Shown here one piece after another: positions 52,824 to 62,112 of a stretch of 64,000 bases of DNA. Position numbers and translations under genes: made by a program. The notes beneath the pieces were generated by a model. The model had not been told where the DNA came from, searched no databases, and was given only the letters and a program-made list of their open reading frames with translations. Source of the stretch: Chitinophagales bacterium (lineage in GTDB: Bacteria; Bacteroidota; Bacteroidia; Chitinophagales; Chitinophagaceae); the NCBI GenBank assembly GCA_017303855.1, contig JAFLBL010000016.1:25674-89673 (forward strand), read 5' to 3'. The stretch's first letter is position 1. The number at the start of each line of letters is the position of its first letter.

Positions 52824-54095
52824 CTAATTCTTCCTGAACGCCCACTTAATCATTTCCTTCCAGGTCGGCTTCTTGCCATACATCAGGATACCGGTGCGGT
52901 AGATTTTTCCGGCAAACCAGACGGTAAACATGAAACTGAGAATCAGTAAGCCCATGGACAATCCCAATTGCCACCAGGGTACCGTGCCCGGAGCGCCAAA
53001 GGGAATGCGGGCCATCATTACAATGGGGGAACTGATAGGTATTATACTGCCCCATACGGCTACAGGGCCGGTGGGATCCGCAATAGCCGATGACATCATG
53101 GCTATTGAAATGATCACGAGCATGGTGATCGGGAAACTGAGCGACTGCGCTTCCCGCATGTCTTCATTCACCGCGCTGCCGATGGCTCCATATAAGGAGG
53201 CATAAAAGAAGAAGCCGGCAAGGAAATAAAAACCGAAGCAAAACAGGATCAGCGGCATGTTTACACTGGAGAATATTTTCTGCATGGTACCCACCATCTG
53301 GGATACCATACCGCTGGAAGAAGAGGCAATGCCCACATTATAAACAATCAGCACAAAGGCAATCCACAAAAAGAACTGGGTCAGTGCCACCAGCCCGATA
53401 CCGAGAATTTTACCCAGCATCATCTGGAAGGGTTTCACCGATGAAACAATTACTTCGGCGATGCGATTGGTTTTTTCTTCCATCACTCCCATCATCACCT
53501 GTGAGCCGTAAATCAGCAGAATCAGGTAAATCAGAAAACCCGAAACATAGCCAATCCCTTCCGCTGTTTTCGCATTCGCCTTTTCATCTTTAATGTTATA
53601 GGAGGAAACCTGCAGGCGTTGCGAGAGAATCTTTTGTTTTTCCCCGTCTATCTGAAGACTGTCATTTTTAATGGCGCTCCAGATCCGGTTAAGTTTGGCT
53701 TCCACAGCCGCGGTGGAGCCGCTGCCATAGGATTTATCCGCTTTAAATACCAATGAATCCGAACCGGTCTTCCAGTCAAGAGAAGGGATGACCAGGTAGC
53801 CGTCATAGCCGGCGGCTTTATGATCGGCCATTACCGCTTCCGGTTTTGCCTTTACCAGGGTTATCAGTGAGCTGTTGTCGGCCAGGTTCTGTGCCATGAT
53901 TTTTTCTTCAGTAAAATAGCCGGAAGAATCAATCAGTGCCACATGCAGGCTCTGTTTACTTTTTTCAGCAATAAAACCCATACCGAATATGAGTCCCATA
54001 TACAGAAGCGGAAATAAAAGAGTGGAAATAATAAATGTTTTTTTCCGTACCCGGGTGAGGTATTCCCTTTTTATAATAATCCAGATTTTATTCAT
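52824..54095 (-). CDS. NatB-like ABC exporter permease
   Basis: 423 residues, six or seven membrane helices. N-terminal helix (FIISTLLFPLLYMGLIFGMGFIA), a periplasmic domain of about 140 residues (SLHVALIDSSGYFTEEKIM...), then clustered helices (FLIYLILLIYGSQVMMGVMEEKTNRIAEVIVSS, FFLWIAFVLIVYNVG). The MEEKTNRIAEVIVSSVKPFQMMLGK motif is shared with NatB, the sodium exporter permease of Bacillus. Exports Na+ or another substrate with the ATPase gene, which lies 39 bp upstream on the same strand (one operon). The substrate is not visible from sequence. Confidence 0.87.
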   Translation of the reverse strand: MNKIWIIIKREYLTRVRKKTFIISTLLFPLLYMGLIFGMGFIAEKSKQSLHVALIDSSGYFTEEKIMAQNLADNSSLITLVKAKPEAVMADHKAAGYDGYLVIPSLDWKTGSDSLVFKADKSYGSGSTAAVEAKLNRIWSAIKNDSLQIDGEKQKILSQRLQVSSYNIKDEKANAKTAEGIGYVSGFLIYLILLIYGSQVMMGVMEEKTNRIAEVIVSSVKPFQMMLGKILGIGLVALTQFFLWIAFVLIVYNVGIASSSSGMVSQMVGTMQKIFSSVNMPLILFCFGFYFLAGFFFYASLYGAIGSAVNEDMREAQSLSFPITMLVIISIAMMSSAIADPTGPVAVWGSIIPISSPIVMMARIPFGAPGTVPWWQLGLSMGLLILSFMFTVWFAGKIYRTGILMYGKKPTWKEMIKWAFRKN

Positions 54096-54134
54096 AACAG
54101 GAAGTTGAATGGTAATAATAAGTTGTCATTGGTG

Positions 54135-55070
54135 TCAGGCCTGTACGGGTTGAAACTGCCGGGCCGTGGGCGTGCCTTCCACCAGTTTGATGAAAATATC
54201 ATTGAGGGAAGGAAGAATTTCATTAAAAGCGTGTATACTGAGTCCCTGGTCGAGTACGAAGCGAAGTACTTCATTGGGAGTATGACCATCCTTGATTTTT
54301 ATTATAAGGGAATCTTCCCGCGTTCCTGCCAAGGTAAAGGGAGCCAGTTCGCTTACTTCGATCAATGAACGGTTCAGCCCGATACTGTACAGGTTCTCTT
54401 TATAATCCTGCTTCACCTGTTTTACCGTGCCGTCCAGTATTTTCTGTCCTTTATTTACAAGCGCTATATGGTTGCAGATTTCTTCCACCTGTTCCATCCG
54501 GTGCGTACTGAAAATGATGGTAGCGCCATTTCTCGACAGGTTGAAAATTTCATCTTTGATCAGGTTGCTGTTCACCGGGTCCAGTCCGCTGAACGGTTCA
54601 TCCAGGATGATCAGTTTGGGCTCGTGTAATACGGTGGTTACAAACTGGAGTTTCTGCCCCATCCCTTTGGACAGGTCTTCCACTTTTTTGTTCCACCAGC
54701 TGTCCATTTCAAAACGGGCGAACCATTTTTTTATTTTCGATTGTGCTTCGCTGTGACTCAGTCCTTTCAACTGGGCCAGGTACATGGCTTGTTCGCCGAT
54801 TTTCATTTTTTTGTACAGGCCGCGTTCTTCCGGCATGTATCCGATCTTGCCTACGTCTTTAATGGGGTCGAATTTTTTACCATCAAAAAGAATGCTGCCT
54901 TCGTCCGGGTAAAAGATACCGGTGATCATACGGATCAGGGTGGTTTTGCCGGCTCCGTTCGGGCCGAGCAAACCAAATATCTGTCCTTGTTCCACATGCA
55001 GGCTGATATCATCCACCGCTTTCTGAGTGGCAAAGTATTTCTTGAGATTCTGTAATTCCAGCAGGGCCAT
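54135..55070 (-). CDS. NatA-like ABC transporter ATPase
   Basis: 311 residues. Walker A GPNGAGKTT, Q-loop, signature LSKGMGQKLQ (in place of LSGGQ), Walker B LIILDEPFSGLDP, H-loop STHRMEQ. The C-terminal ~100 residues are typical of NatA-type exporters. It powers the permease encoded next (39 bp away). No regulator is adjacent. The start at 55070 (MALLELQNLKKYFATQKAVDD) matches the family. Confidence 0.9.
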   Translation of the reverse strand: MALLELQNLKKYFATQKAVDDISLHVEQGQIFGLLGPNGAGKTTLIRMITGIFYPDEGSILFDGKKFDPIKDVGKIGYMPEERGLYKKMKIGEQAMYLAQLKGLSHSEAQSKIKKWFARFEMDSWWNKKVEDLSKGMGQKLQFVTTVLHEPKLIILDEPFSGLDPVNSNLIKDEIFNLSRNGATIIFSTHRMEQVEEICNHIALVNKGQKILDGTVKQVKQDYKENLYSIGLNRSLIEVSELAPFTLAGTREDSLIIKIKDGHTPNEVLRFVLDQGLSIHAFNEILPSLNDIFIKLVEGTPTARQFQPVQA

Positions 55071-55169
55071 AATGGTTGGTTTGAAGTGTAAAATTAAACT
55101 TCCTGCAGACTTTGCCCTTTATTTTCGGCAAACTGCATTTTTAACGGTGCAAACTACACGAAGTGCTGA

Positions 55170-56729
55170 TTAACGGAGCGTTTCAGCGATCATACCGGCC
55201 ACCCGTTCTCCATCCATAGCGGCACTGACAATACCGCCTGCATAGCCGGCGCCTTCCCCGCAGGGATAAAGATTACCAATCTGCGGGTGTTGAAGTGATA
55301 GCGTATCCCGGGGTATACGAACCGGCGATGAGGTTCTGGATTCAGTGGCAACAATCACTGCCTCATTGGTCAGGTAGCTCTTCATTTTTTTGCCAAACGC
55401 GATGAATCCTTCCCTGAGGCGGTTGGACACAAAAGAGGGGAGTATGTCTTTTATTGCGGCCGGTCGGATACCCGGTCCGTAAGAACACAGAGGCAGGGTA
55501 GACGAAAATTTATTGGTCGTAAAATCAACCAGTCGCTGTGCAGGTGCCACCATTTTTCCACCACCGGCTGTAAAAGCTTTTTGTTCCACTGCCTGTTGAA
55601 AATACATGGCGGCTAATGGCCCCTGCGCTGCATATTTCTGCAGGTCTTTTTCTTCGATACTCACTACAATGCCGCTGTTGGCATAGGGATTATTCCGTTT
55701 TGAAGGGCTCCATCCGTTTACCACCAGTTCTCCCGGTGCAGTGGCGGCCGGGGCAATAATGCCCCCGGGACACATGCAAAAGGAGAATACGCCTCTGCCG
55801 TCAACCTGTTGTACCCAGCTATACGCGGCGGGTGGAAGAAACTCACCCCTTGTGTGACAATGATATTGCGTGCTGTCGATCAGTGATTGCGGATGTTCCA
55901 CCCGTACGCCAAGGGCAAAGGGCTTCAGCTCAATACGTATTTTCCGGGCCTGCAGCAATTGGAATATATCCCTCGCCGAATGGCCGGTGGCCAGGATTAC
56001 CGCATCCCCGTGGAAACCGGTACCATCGGCCGTTTTAACAGCGGTAATCCGGTTGTTCGTAAGCGTGAAATCCGTAACTCTCTTTCCAAAATGAAATTCC
56101 CCGCCGCAGGAAAGTATTTTTTCACGCATGGCGGTGATGATATGCGGCAGTTTATTGGTGCCGATATGCGGATGAGATTCGTATAAAATTTTTTCCGTCG
56201 CCCCGAAATACACAAACAAATCGAGTATCCGGGAGATGTCTCCCCGTTTACTGCTGCGGGTATAAAGTTTGCCATCGCTGTACGTGCCGGCTCCGCCTTC
56301 GCCAAAACAATAATTGCTGTCGGGATCAACCTCGCCGTGTTTATTCAGCAGCGCCAGGTCGCGGCGTCTTGCCCGTACATCTTTTCCTCTTTCCAGCAGC
56401 AGTGGTTTTATACCGCACTCAATCAGCCGGAGCGCGGCGAATAGTCCGGCCGGTCCCGCTCCGATAATAATGACTGTTTGTTTTGCTTTATGGACGTCCC
56501 GGAAAAAAAAGGATGGCAGGTTGCGGGGTTCAGGGGGCTCATTGATAAATACAAGCAGGGTCAGGTTTATCCAGGGCTGGCGGCCACGTGCGTCAATGGA
56601 TTGTTTTTGTATGATATAACCGGTTACAAGGGAAGGGGATACCCCGGCACTGGCGGCAATATACGTTTTGATAGTTTGCTCACTGGCCGCCTCGGATGGC
56701 AGCAGTTTAAGGGAAATTGTCTTTTGCAT
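55170..56729 (-). CDS. COG2509-like FAD-dependent oxidoreductase
   Basis: 519 residues. About 85 N-terminal residues precede the FAD Rossmann motif VIIIGAGPAGLFAAL (near residue 85). The family pattern RARRRDLALLNKHGEVDPDSNYCFGEGGAGTYSDGKLYTR is present, as are ILATGHSARD and the closing LYPCGEGAGYAGGIVSAAMDG. It belongs to a widespread group of uncharacterised FAD dehydrogenases. The Cys in PCGEG is conserved in the family and could be redox active. It is 99 bp upstream of natA, likely a separate transcript. Confidence 0.85.
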   Translation of the reverse strand: MQKTISLKLLPSEAASEQTIKTYIAASAGVSPSLVTGYIIQKQSIDARGRQPWINLTLLVFINEPPEPRNLPSFFFRDVHKAKQTVIIIGAGPAGLFAALRLIECGIKPLLLERGKDVRARRRDLALLNKHGEVDPDSNYCFGEGGAGTYSDGKLYTRSSKRGDISRILDLFVYFGATEKILYESHPHIGTNKLPHIITAMREKILSCGGEFHFGKRVTDFTLTNNRITAVKTADGTGFHGDAVILATGHSARDIFQLLQARKIRIELKPFALGVRVEHPQSLIDSTQYHCHTRGEFLPPAAYSWVQQVDGRGVFSFCMCPGGIIAPAATAPGELVVNGWSPSKRNNPYANSGIVVSIEEKDLQKYAAQGPLAAMYFQQAVEQKAFTAGGGKMVAPAQRLVDFTTNKFSSTLPLCSYGPGIRPAAIKDILPSFVSNRLREGFIAFGKKMKSYLTNEAVIVATESRTSSPVRIPRDTLSLQHPQIGNLYPCGEGAGYAGGIVSAAMDGERVAGMIAETLR

Positions 56730-56849
56730 AGTGTCAGGTTTTTATCCTGAAATCCGTGTAAAGATGATGAGAAATTCCGGTATATTTTTTTTTCTTTTTT
56801 TTAGCGTCAGGAAGTAAATTAGTAATACCTTCCATGAAGAACAGCGTTT

Positions 56850-57602
56850 ATGTACCACAGATTCTTTTCTTACCCGCTTATCGTCGTGTTGCTTTTCTCC
56901 GCATCAGCCTGTACCCGTTCTTACCAGAGCCAGTCATTAGCTTATAAGGGATACCGTATTGGTAAAACAATGCCGGTTGATTCATCGGTATTGCGTTTTC
57001 TGCAACCTTTCAGTGACAGTGTCAATAACAGTATGAATATGGTGCTGGGGCAGGTTACGGAAAGCCTGGAGAAGGCACAGCCGGAAGGTACGCTTGGAAA
57101 TTTTATGGTAGATGCCTTTCTGCATATGGCGCGGATAAAATATCAGACAGAAGTGGACCTGGCCTTTGTAAACTTTGGCGGCATCCGTCTCACCCAGTTA
57201 CCGGCCGGTCCCATTACACGGGGCAAAGTTTTTGAACTGATGCCTTTCGATAACCTGCTCATATTGCAAAAAGTAAAGGGCTCCGTATTACAACAATTAC
57301 TGGATCTCACGGCGGCCCGCGGCGGCTGGCCCATGGCCGGCATTTCCCTGCGGATCAGTAACGGCAAAGCGGTGAATGTACTGATCGGCGGCAAGCCACT
57401 GGATCCGGAAAAAATATATACAATCGCCAACTCTGATTTTATTGCCAATGGTGGCGATAATGCGGATATGTTGCGGACGTTGCCACAGATAACCAACGGA
57501 TACCTGATGAGAGATGCCATTATTGATTACCTGGAACTGTTGCGGCAACAGGGAAAAAAAGTTACAGCCACCATTGAAAACAGGGTAAGCAATGCTCAAT
57601 AG
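56850..57602 (+). CDS. 5'-nucleotidase C-terminal-domain lipoprotein
   Basis: 250 residues. Type II signal peptide with lipobox SASAC (Cys21). The rest is the substrate-binding C-terminal domain of the UshA/5'-nucleotidase family (EGTLGNFMVDAFLHMARIKYQTEVDLAFVNFGGIRLTQLPAGPITRGKVFELMPFDN, then YTIANSDFIANGGDN). It gives nucleotide base specificity, but no catalytic metal site. The metal-bearing catalytic half is encoded by the next gene, whose start overlaps its stop by 11 bp. The domain order is the reverse of the normal single protein. Confidence 0.88.
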   Translation: MYHRFFSYPLIVVLLFSASACTRSYQSQSLAYKGYRIGKTMPVDSSVLRFLQPFSDSVNNSMNMVLGQVTESLEKAQPEGTLGNFMVDAFLHMARIKYQTEVDLAFVNFGGIRLTQLPAGPITRGKVFELMPFDNLLILQKVKGSVLQQLLDLTAARGGWPMAGISLRISNGKAVNVLIGGKPLDPEKIYTIANSDFIANGGDNADMLRTLPQITNGYLMRDAIIDYLELLRQQGKKVTATIENRVSNAQ

Positions 57603-58530
57603 AAAAAAATTTTTACAGCAGTCATTTTTATCGGCCGGAGCCATGCTGGCCGGTCCCGCTATTGCGGAAGCAGCCGGTTTTTTTGATCCGTTAAAGCTGA
57701 CCATACTGCATACCAATGATACGCATAGCCGGCTGGAGCCATTTCCGATGGATGGAGGCCGCAACCAGGGAATGGGCGGCGTGGCGGCAAGGGCAAAGCT
57801 GATTGAGGATATCAGGGCTACGGAAGAACAGGTGTTATTACTGGACGCGGGAGATATATTTCAGGGCACCCCTTATTTTAATATATATAAAGGAGAGCCG
57901 GAGATAAAAGCCATGACGATGATGGGCTATGATGCCTGTACAATCGGCAACCATGATTTTGACGCGGGGATGGAAAACCTGGCCACACAACTGACCCGGC
58001 ATGCCCGGTTTCCGATGCTGGTCAGCAATTATGATTTTTCCGGAACTCCCATGGAAAATAAAACCGAGCCTTACCGGATTTTTAAAAAAGGTAAACTTAC
58101 GATCGGCGTGCTGGGAGTGAGTATTGAAGGTAAAGGACTGATACCCGACAACCTGTTTGGCAATACCGTTTATCTTGACCCGGTGCAGAAAGCAAACGAA
58201 ACAGCCGCCTTCCTGAAAAAAAGAAAAAACTGTGACCTGGTGATTTGTCTTTCGCACCTGGGCAATCAGTACAAAGGATACGATAAAGTGAGTGATGAAA
58301 TACTGGCCCGGGAGTCCGAACATATCGACCTGATCATTGGCGGCCACACGCATACTTTCCTGGATCAGCCGCTGCTGTATAAGAACAAATCCGGGAATGA
58401 TGTACTGGTAAATCAGGTCGGGTTTGCGGGGTTGATCCTTGGTAGACTAGATTTTGAATTTACCAAATTTTCGGGCAAAAAACTGGTAAAAAATCATGCA
58501 ATTCAGGTTTCACAAAAATCAGGTGGATAA
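57592..58530 (+). CDS. 5'-nucleotidase catalytic (metallophosphoesterase) domain protein
   Basis: 312 residues. The N-terminal domain of the 5'-nucleotidase family: metal ligands in LTILHTNDTHSRLEPF, LLDAGDIFQGT, GNHDFDAGM, SHLG and GGHTHTF. A hydrophobic leader (RKKFLQQSFLSAGAMLAGPAIA) suggests export. It should remove phosphate from nucleotides in the periplasm, with base selection by the partner lipoprotein encoded upstream (11-bp overlap, translational coupling likely). Confidence 0.9.
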   Translation: MLNRKKFLQQSFLSAGAMLAGPAIAEAAGFFDPLKLTILHTNDTHSRLEPFPMDGGRNQGMGGVAARAKLIEDIRATEEQVLLLDAGDIFQGTPYFNIYKGEPEIKAMTMMGYDACTIGNHDFDAGMENLATQLTRHARFPMLVSNYDFSGTPMENKTEPYRIFKKGKLTIGVLGVSIEGKGLIPDNLFGNTVYLDPVQKANETAAFLKKRKNCDLVICLSHLGNQYKGYDKVSDEILARESEHIDLIIGGHTHTFLDQPLLYKNKSGNDVLVNQVGFAGLILGRLDFEFTKFSGKKLVKNHAIQVSQKSGG

Positions 58531-58665
58531 AATTTTTTTTTAGAAAAGAAATAGTGATATTCGCCTCCCTGTCCAACTTTTTTTATTGACCTGATGTGGA
58601 GATTTTTTTTGGACAATCTGATCGTAACAACTATAGTTAACCCGACATAAACTGCTGACAGACTG

Positions 58666-60099
58666 ATGGACAAAAATGCTGAAAAAATCTGGTCGAATTG
58701 TTTAAAGATCATCAAGGATATCGTTGAATGGCAGCATTTCAAGACCTGGTTTGAACCGATAATGCCCGTATCATTAAAAAACAATGTACTGGTGATACAG
58801 GTACCCAGCCAGTTTTTTTTCGAATACCTGGAAGAGCATTATGTAAACCTGCTGGCAAAGACATTAAAGCGGGAATTGGGTAAGGAAGCCCGGCTGGAAT
58901 ACCGGATTATGGTGGACAGCGGCAACAGTAAAAACAAACCGGTGACCATGGATGTAAGTGGTCAGGGTTTCAAAACTTTTTCAAATAACGAAATGGATTT
59001 TCCGCTCGTCATAAACAACCCTGTTAAGAACCCGTTTGTAATTCCGGGTCTTAAGAAGATGCAGATTGATCCGCAGCTGAATCCTAATTATACTTTCGAG
59101 GCATTTATTGAAGGCGATTGTAACCGGGTAGCCCGCAGGGCCGGTAAAACGGTGGCGGAAAAGCCCGGAGCGAATTCTTTTAATCCGCTGGTGATCTATG
59201 GTGGTGTCGGACTGGGTAAAACGCACCTGGCACAAGCTATCGGGAATGAAGTAAAAAGACTGCACCCCAATAAAGTGGTATTGTATGTGAGCTCTGAAAA
59301 GTTCATCAACCAGTTTATGGATCATAGCCGGAACAATGCCATCAACGATTTTATTCATTTTTATCAGCTGATTGATGTACTGATCCTGGATGATGTACAA
59401 TTCTTTGCCAAGGCCGAGAAATCACAGGACGCATTTTTCGCCATTTTCAATCACCTGCATCAGTCCCAGAAACAGCTGGTACTGACTTCCGATAAATCGC
59501 CCAAGGATCTGGATGGGGTACAGGAGCGTTTGCTCTCCCGTTTCCGCTGGGGCCTCAGTGCAGATCTGCAGGTGCCGGAATATGATACACGGATTGAGAT
59601 CCTGGAGAAAAAAATGAAGAATGACGGGCTGGAGATGCCAAAGGAAGTGGTCAAGTACATTGCTTATAATATCAGCAATAACGTGCGGGAACTGGAAGGC
59701 GCCCTGATTTCACTGTTGGCACAATCTTCGCTGAACAGAAGAGAGATTGATTTAGACCTCGCCAAGAAAGTGTTACGCAATTTTGTAAAATCATCCAGTA
59801 AAGAAATAACAATCGATACCATCCAGAAAATGGTATGCGAATACTTCGCTGTGCCCTACGATAAACTCCTGCAAAAAACACGCAAGCGCGAAATCGTACA
59901 GGCCCGCCAGATTACCATGTACCTGGCCAAAGCGTTCACCAAAAACTCGCTCAAAACCATCGGGGAACATTTTGGGGGGCGCGATCACACCACGGTAATT
60001 CATTCCTGCCAGACGGTTAAGGACCTGATGGATACGGATGGCGTTTTCCGCGAGAATGTGCTGGAACTCCAGCAGAAAGTGCAACTGGCTGCTATGTAA
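58666..60099 (+). CDS. dnaA: Chromosomal replication initiator DnaA
   Basis: 477 residues. Domain I at the N-terminus (MDKNAEKIWSNCLKIIKDIVEWQHFKTWFEPIMP). Domain III AAA+ ATPase with Walker A GGVGLGKTH and Walker B LILDDVQFF. Domain IV DNA-binding signature GGRDHTTVIHS. It starts replication at oriC. No cluster of DnaA boxes is visible beside the gene, so oriC may be elsewhere. A rho-independent terminator follows it. Confidence 0.97.
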   Translation: MDKNAEKIWSNCLKIIKDIVEWQHFKTWFEPIMPVSLKNNVLVIQVPSQFFFEYLEEHYVNLLAKTLKRELGKEARLEYRIMVDSGNSKNKPVTMDVSGQGFKTFSNNEMDFPLVINNPVKNPFVIPGLKKMQIDPQLNPNYTFEAFIEGDCNRVARRAGKTVAEKPGANSFNPLVIYGGVGLGKTHLAQAIGNEVKRLHPNKVVLYVSSEKFINQFMDHSRNNAINDFIHFYQLIDVLILDDVQFFAKAEKSQDAFFAIFNHLHQSQKQLVLTSDKSPKDLDGVQERLLSRFRWGLSADLQVPEYDTRIEILEKKMKNDGLEMPKEVVKYIAYNISNNVRELEGALISLLAQSSLNRREIDLDLAKKVLRNFVKSSSKEITIDTIQKMVCEYFAVPYDKLLQKTRKREIVQARQITMYLAKAFTKNSLKTIGEHFGGRDHTTVIHSCQTVKDLMDTDGVFRENVLELQQKVQLAAM

Positions 60100-60122
60100 T
60101 TAGTAAAATATAATGTGTATCC

Positions 60123-60157
60123 ATCCCGAATACCGGCTCCCGGAATTCGGGATTTTT
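60123..60157 (+). terminator. Rho-independent terminator of dnaA
   Basis: Stem ATCCCGAA/TTCGGGAT (60123-60130 with 60146-60153), inner CCGG-CTC-CCGG, then TTTTG. Confidence 0.8.
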
Positions 60158-60191
60158 GTTTGGATAAATATTTTGGAATTGTCTCCTGTTT

Positions 60192-60224
60192 TTTGGAATT
60201 TACCTGTCCTAAGTCGTATTTTTG
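60192..60224 (+). promoter_or_regulatory. Bacteroidota-type promoter of tRNA-Ser
   Basis: -33 TTTG (60192-60195), 21-bp spacer, -7 TATTTTTG (60217-60224), a full match to the consensus. tRNA begins 57 bp downstream. Confidence 0.65.
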
Positions 60225-60280
60225 CAACCCCGTTTAGGTAACGGCTTCCGGGCCATAAACGGGGTACATAGTTATTAAAA

Positions 60281-60371
60281 GGAGAGGTGCCTGAGTGGCC
60301 GAAAGGGCCGGTTTGCTAAACCGTTATACGGACTTAAATCTGTATCGAGGGTTCGAATCCCTCCCTCTCCG
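60281..60371 (+). tRNA. tRNA-Ser (anticodon GCT)
   Basis: 91-nt type II tRNA. Acceptor GGAGAGG/CCTCTCC, long variable arm, anticodon stem-loop CGGTTTGCTAAACCG with GCT (reads AGC and AGU), T-arm GGGTTCGAATCCC, discriminator G. No CCA is encoded. Confidence 0.95.
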
Positions 60372-60372
60372 C
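60356..60372 (+). repeat. 17-bp repeat at the tRNA-Ser 3' end (copy 1)
   Basis: AATCCCTCCCTCTCCGC covers the T-arm and acceptor end of tRNA-Ser. The exact same 17 bp recur at 60526-60542, flanking a palindrome, like the direct repeats left by tRNA-site integration. Confidence 0.75.
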
Positions 60373-60497
60373 AACCCAAACTGATATTGCCCCCCAAAGG
60401 GGCAATTTTCATTTAGACTGTGTGGCAAGCTTGCTTGCCACACAGTCTAAATGAAAATGGCAAAGCGCGATAGCGCGGGCAATATCAGTTTGGGTTG
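60372..60497. repeat. 126-bp nested palindrome beside tRNA-Ser
   Basis: Outer arms of 20 bp (60372-60391 with 60478-60497) and inner arms of 26 bp (60405-60430 with 60433-60458, 2-bp centre) are perfect inverted repeats. Small hairpins lie at 60386-60406 (ATTGCCCC/GGGGCAAT) and near 60464 (GCGC-GATA-GCGC). It would fold as a branched cruciform. No gene is present. Confidence 0.9.
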
Positions 60498-60525
60498 ACG
60501 CCCCCTCCAAAGGATCAGCGTAGAT

Positions 60526-60542
60526 AATCCCTCCCTCTCCGC
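60526..60542 (+). repeat. 17-bp repeat of the tRNA-Ser 3' end (copy 2)
   Basis: Exact second copy of AATCCCTCCCTCTCCGC, 170 bp from the first. The following 108 bp to the astacin gene show a CTCCG...CGGAG pairing and nothing else. Confidence 0.75.
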
Positions 60543-60650
60543 CTTTGCCCTCCGAAGCTAAAGCAACGGAGTTACCCCCTCCTGAATATACCCTAGCCCG
60601 GGTATTGCAGTTTCGTCTAAAGGATAATATATTCGTATAAAATCACCATC

Positions 60651-61958
60651 ATGAAAAGATATCTTGTTCTTTCCATTGCAGGCCTGATCGGGACATTGAC
60701 CCTCTTCGGGCAAAAGCGCAATATTCCCAAAGCCGGATGTTCCACCGTTTTATCAGAAGCCATGTTCGCCAAAAAAGATACTGTAAAAGACAGGGGTGTG
60801 GCGGATAATTATCATACCTGGGAAAATGGAGTTACGCTGAGAGTAAAATTCATGCCCGGAGGCGGAAAAATGATCCGGGAAAAAGTAATGCAAAACGCCC
60901 GCGAATGGGAAATGCATGGAAATGTGAAGTTGCAGTTTGTGCCGGATAATGAACCCGTCACGGATATACGGATTAAACTCGGACAGGGACTGGGTCATAA
61001 TTCCGCCGTAGGAACGGAAGCCAAATTCCGTTCGCAGAATGAACAAACGATGAATTTTGATACCATCTCATTTGCCGATTTCAGACATTACCTGGGGAAA
61101 TTGCAGAAGAAAGGGAATTATGGCCCTTATACCACCCGTGATGTAGAGAAAGAAATGCAGACTGATCCCGACCGCTGGGATCTGAAAGAACTCCGCCGTG
61201 TGGTAATGCATGAATTCGGGCATGCACTCGGTTTGTTGCATGAACAGAGTTTTCCGGGTGCGATAAAGTGGAACCGTTCCGATTCCGCCTATCAGTATTA
61301 CCTGGAAACACAAGGGTGGAACCGTGCTAAAGTGGATTTTAATGTATTTGAAGTAGCGGAACAATTTTATACTAATGGAACCGCCTATGACCCGAAATCC
61401 ATTATGCACTATTCGGTGGAGCCCTGGCAGACAACCGATGGATTTTCACTGAAGGATAATTATGAATTATCTTATGGCGATAAGGGCCTGATCGCTGCTC
61501 TCTATCCGAAAGACCGCAAGGAATCGGTTAACCTGGTACCGAAGATCACCATCAGCAATTTCACCAAACTTACCGTAACGGCCAATACCACCCGTAAAGG
61601 ACTGGTGATACAGCCCAGTTTTGACCTGAAGACCAACGCCAAACTCGGGGAAGTCTATTTTGTGGCCCGGCTCTTTACTACCGATGATAAATATATCAGC
61701 ACCAGCGGACTTTTCTACAATTGGGCAGGATCTGTAGGCACGTATAAAAAAGTAAACCTGTTGCCCAACACGAAGATCAGCTACAACAAACTCAAGAAGA
61801 ACTTTGAGTTGTTCCTGCCTTTCGACTATATCCCGGCACTGAATGGTGAGCAGGTGGGTGTGGAATTCACCGTTTACCTGAATGATGTAGCCAACAGTCA
61901 GATGAATAAACTGATGTATTTCTCCAGCAGTGCGCCAATGAGTATACCACAACGGTAA
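60651..61958 (+). CDS. Astacin-type M12A metalloprotease
   Basis: 435 residues. Signal peptide (MKRYLVLSIAGLIGTLTLFGQ). Zinc-binding motif HEFGHALGLLHEQ (near residue 188) fits HExxHxxGxxHE of astacins. The Met-turn with third-zone Tyr is SIMHYSV. A C-terminal ~120-residue beta-rich domain follows. Likely secreted and degrading proteins, or processing surface proteins. It has no T9SS tail. No inhibitor or partner gene is adjacent. A strong terminator follows it. Confidence 0.9.
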   Translation: MKRYLVLSIAGLIGTLTLFGQKRNIPKAGCSTVLSEAMFAKKDTVKDRGVADNYHTWENGVTLRVKFMPGGGKMIREKVMQNAREWEMHGNVKLQFVPDNEPVTDIRIKLGQGLGHNSAVGTEAKFRSQNEQTMNFDTISFADFRHYLGKLQKKGNYGPYTTRDVEKEMQTDPDRWDLKELRRVVMHEFGHALGLLHEQSFPGAIKWNRSDSAYQYYLETQGWNRAKVDFNVFEVAEQFYTNGTAYDPKSIMHYSVEPWQTTDGFSLKDNYELSYGDKGLIAALYPKDRKESVNLVPKITISNFTKLTVTANTTRKGLVIQPSFDLKTNAKLGEVYFVARLFTTDDKYISTSGLFYNWAGSVGTYKKVNLLPNTKISYNKLKKNFELFLPFDYIPALNGEQVGVEFTVYLNDVANSQMNKLMYFSSSAPMSIPQR

Positions 61959-61983
61959 TAGCGCTGACTTGTGAAAATATCCG

Positions 61984-62015
61984 GGGGCTGTACGATTTTC
62001 GTACAGCCCCTTTTT
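61984..62015 (+). terminator. Rho-independent terminator of the astacin gene
   Basis: 11-bp stem GGGGCTGTACG/CGTACAGCCCC (61984-61994 with 62000-62010) followed by TTTTT. Confidence 0.92.
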
Positions 62016-62042
62016 AATTCCTGAAAAGTGACAGAATAGCCC

Positions 62043-62050
62043 TATATTTG
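62043..62050 (+). promoter_or_regulatory. -7 promoter box of tRNA-Pro
   Basis: TATATTTG matches TAnnTTTG; a -33 TTTG is not obvious at the right distance. It lies 63 bp before the tRNA. Confidence 0.5.
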
Positions 62051-62112
62051 CCCCCCTTTGAAGCGGTACGCTGCAAAAAGGCTTCGGGTCATTCAATTGA
62101 CAATGAACCGAT

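Noticed and set aside
58531..58665. oriC next to dnaA
   Set aside because: No TTATCCACA-type boxes or AT-rich unwinding repeats were found in the gap before dnaA. One box at 63872-63880 is isolated.
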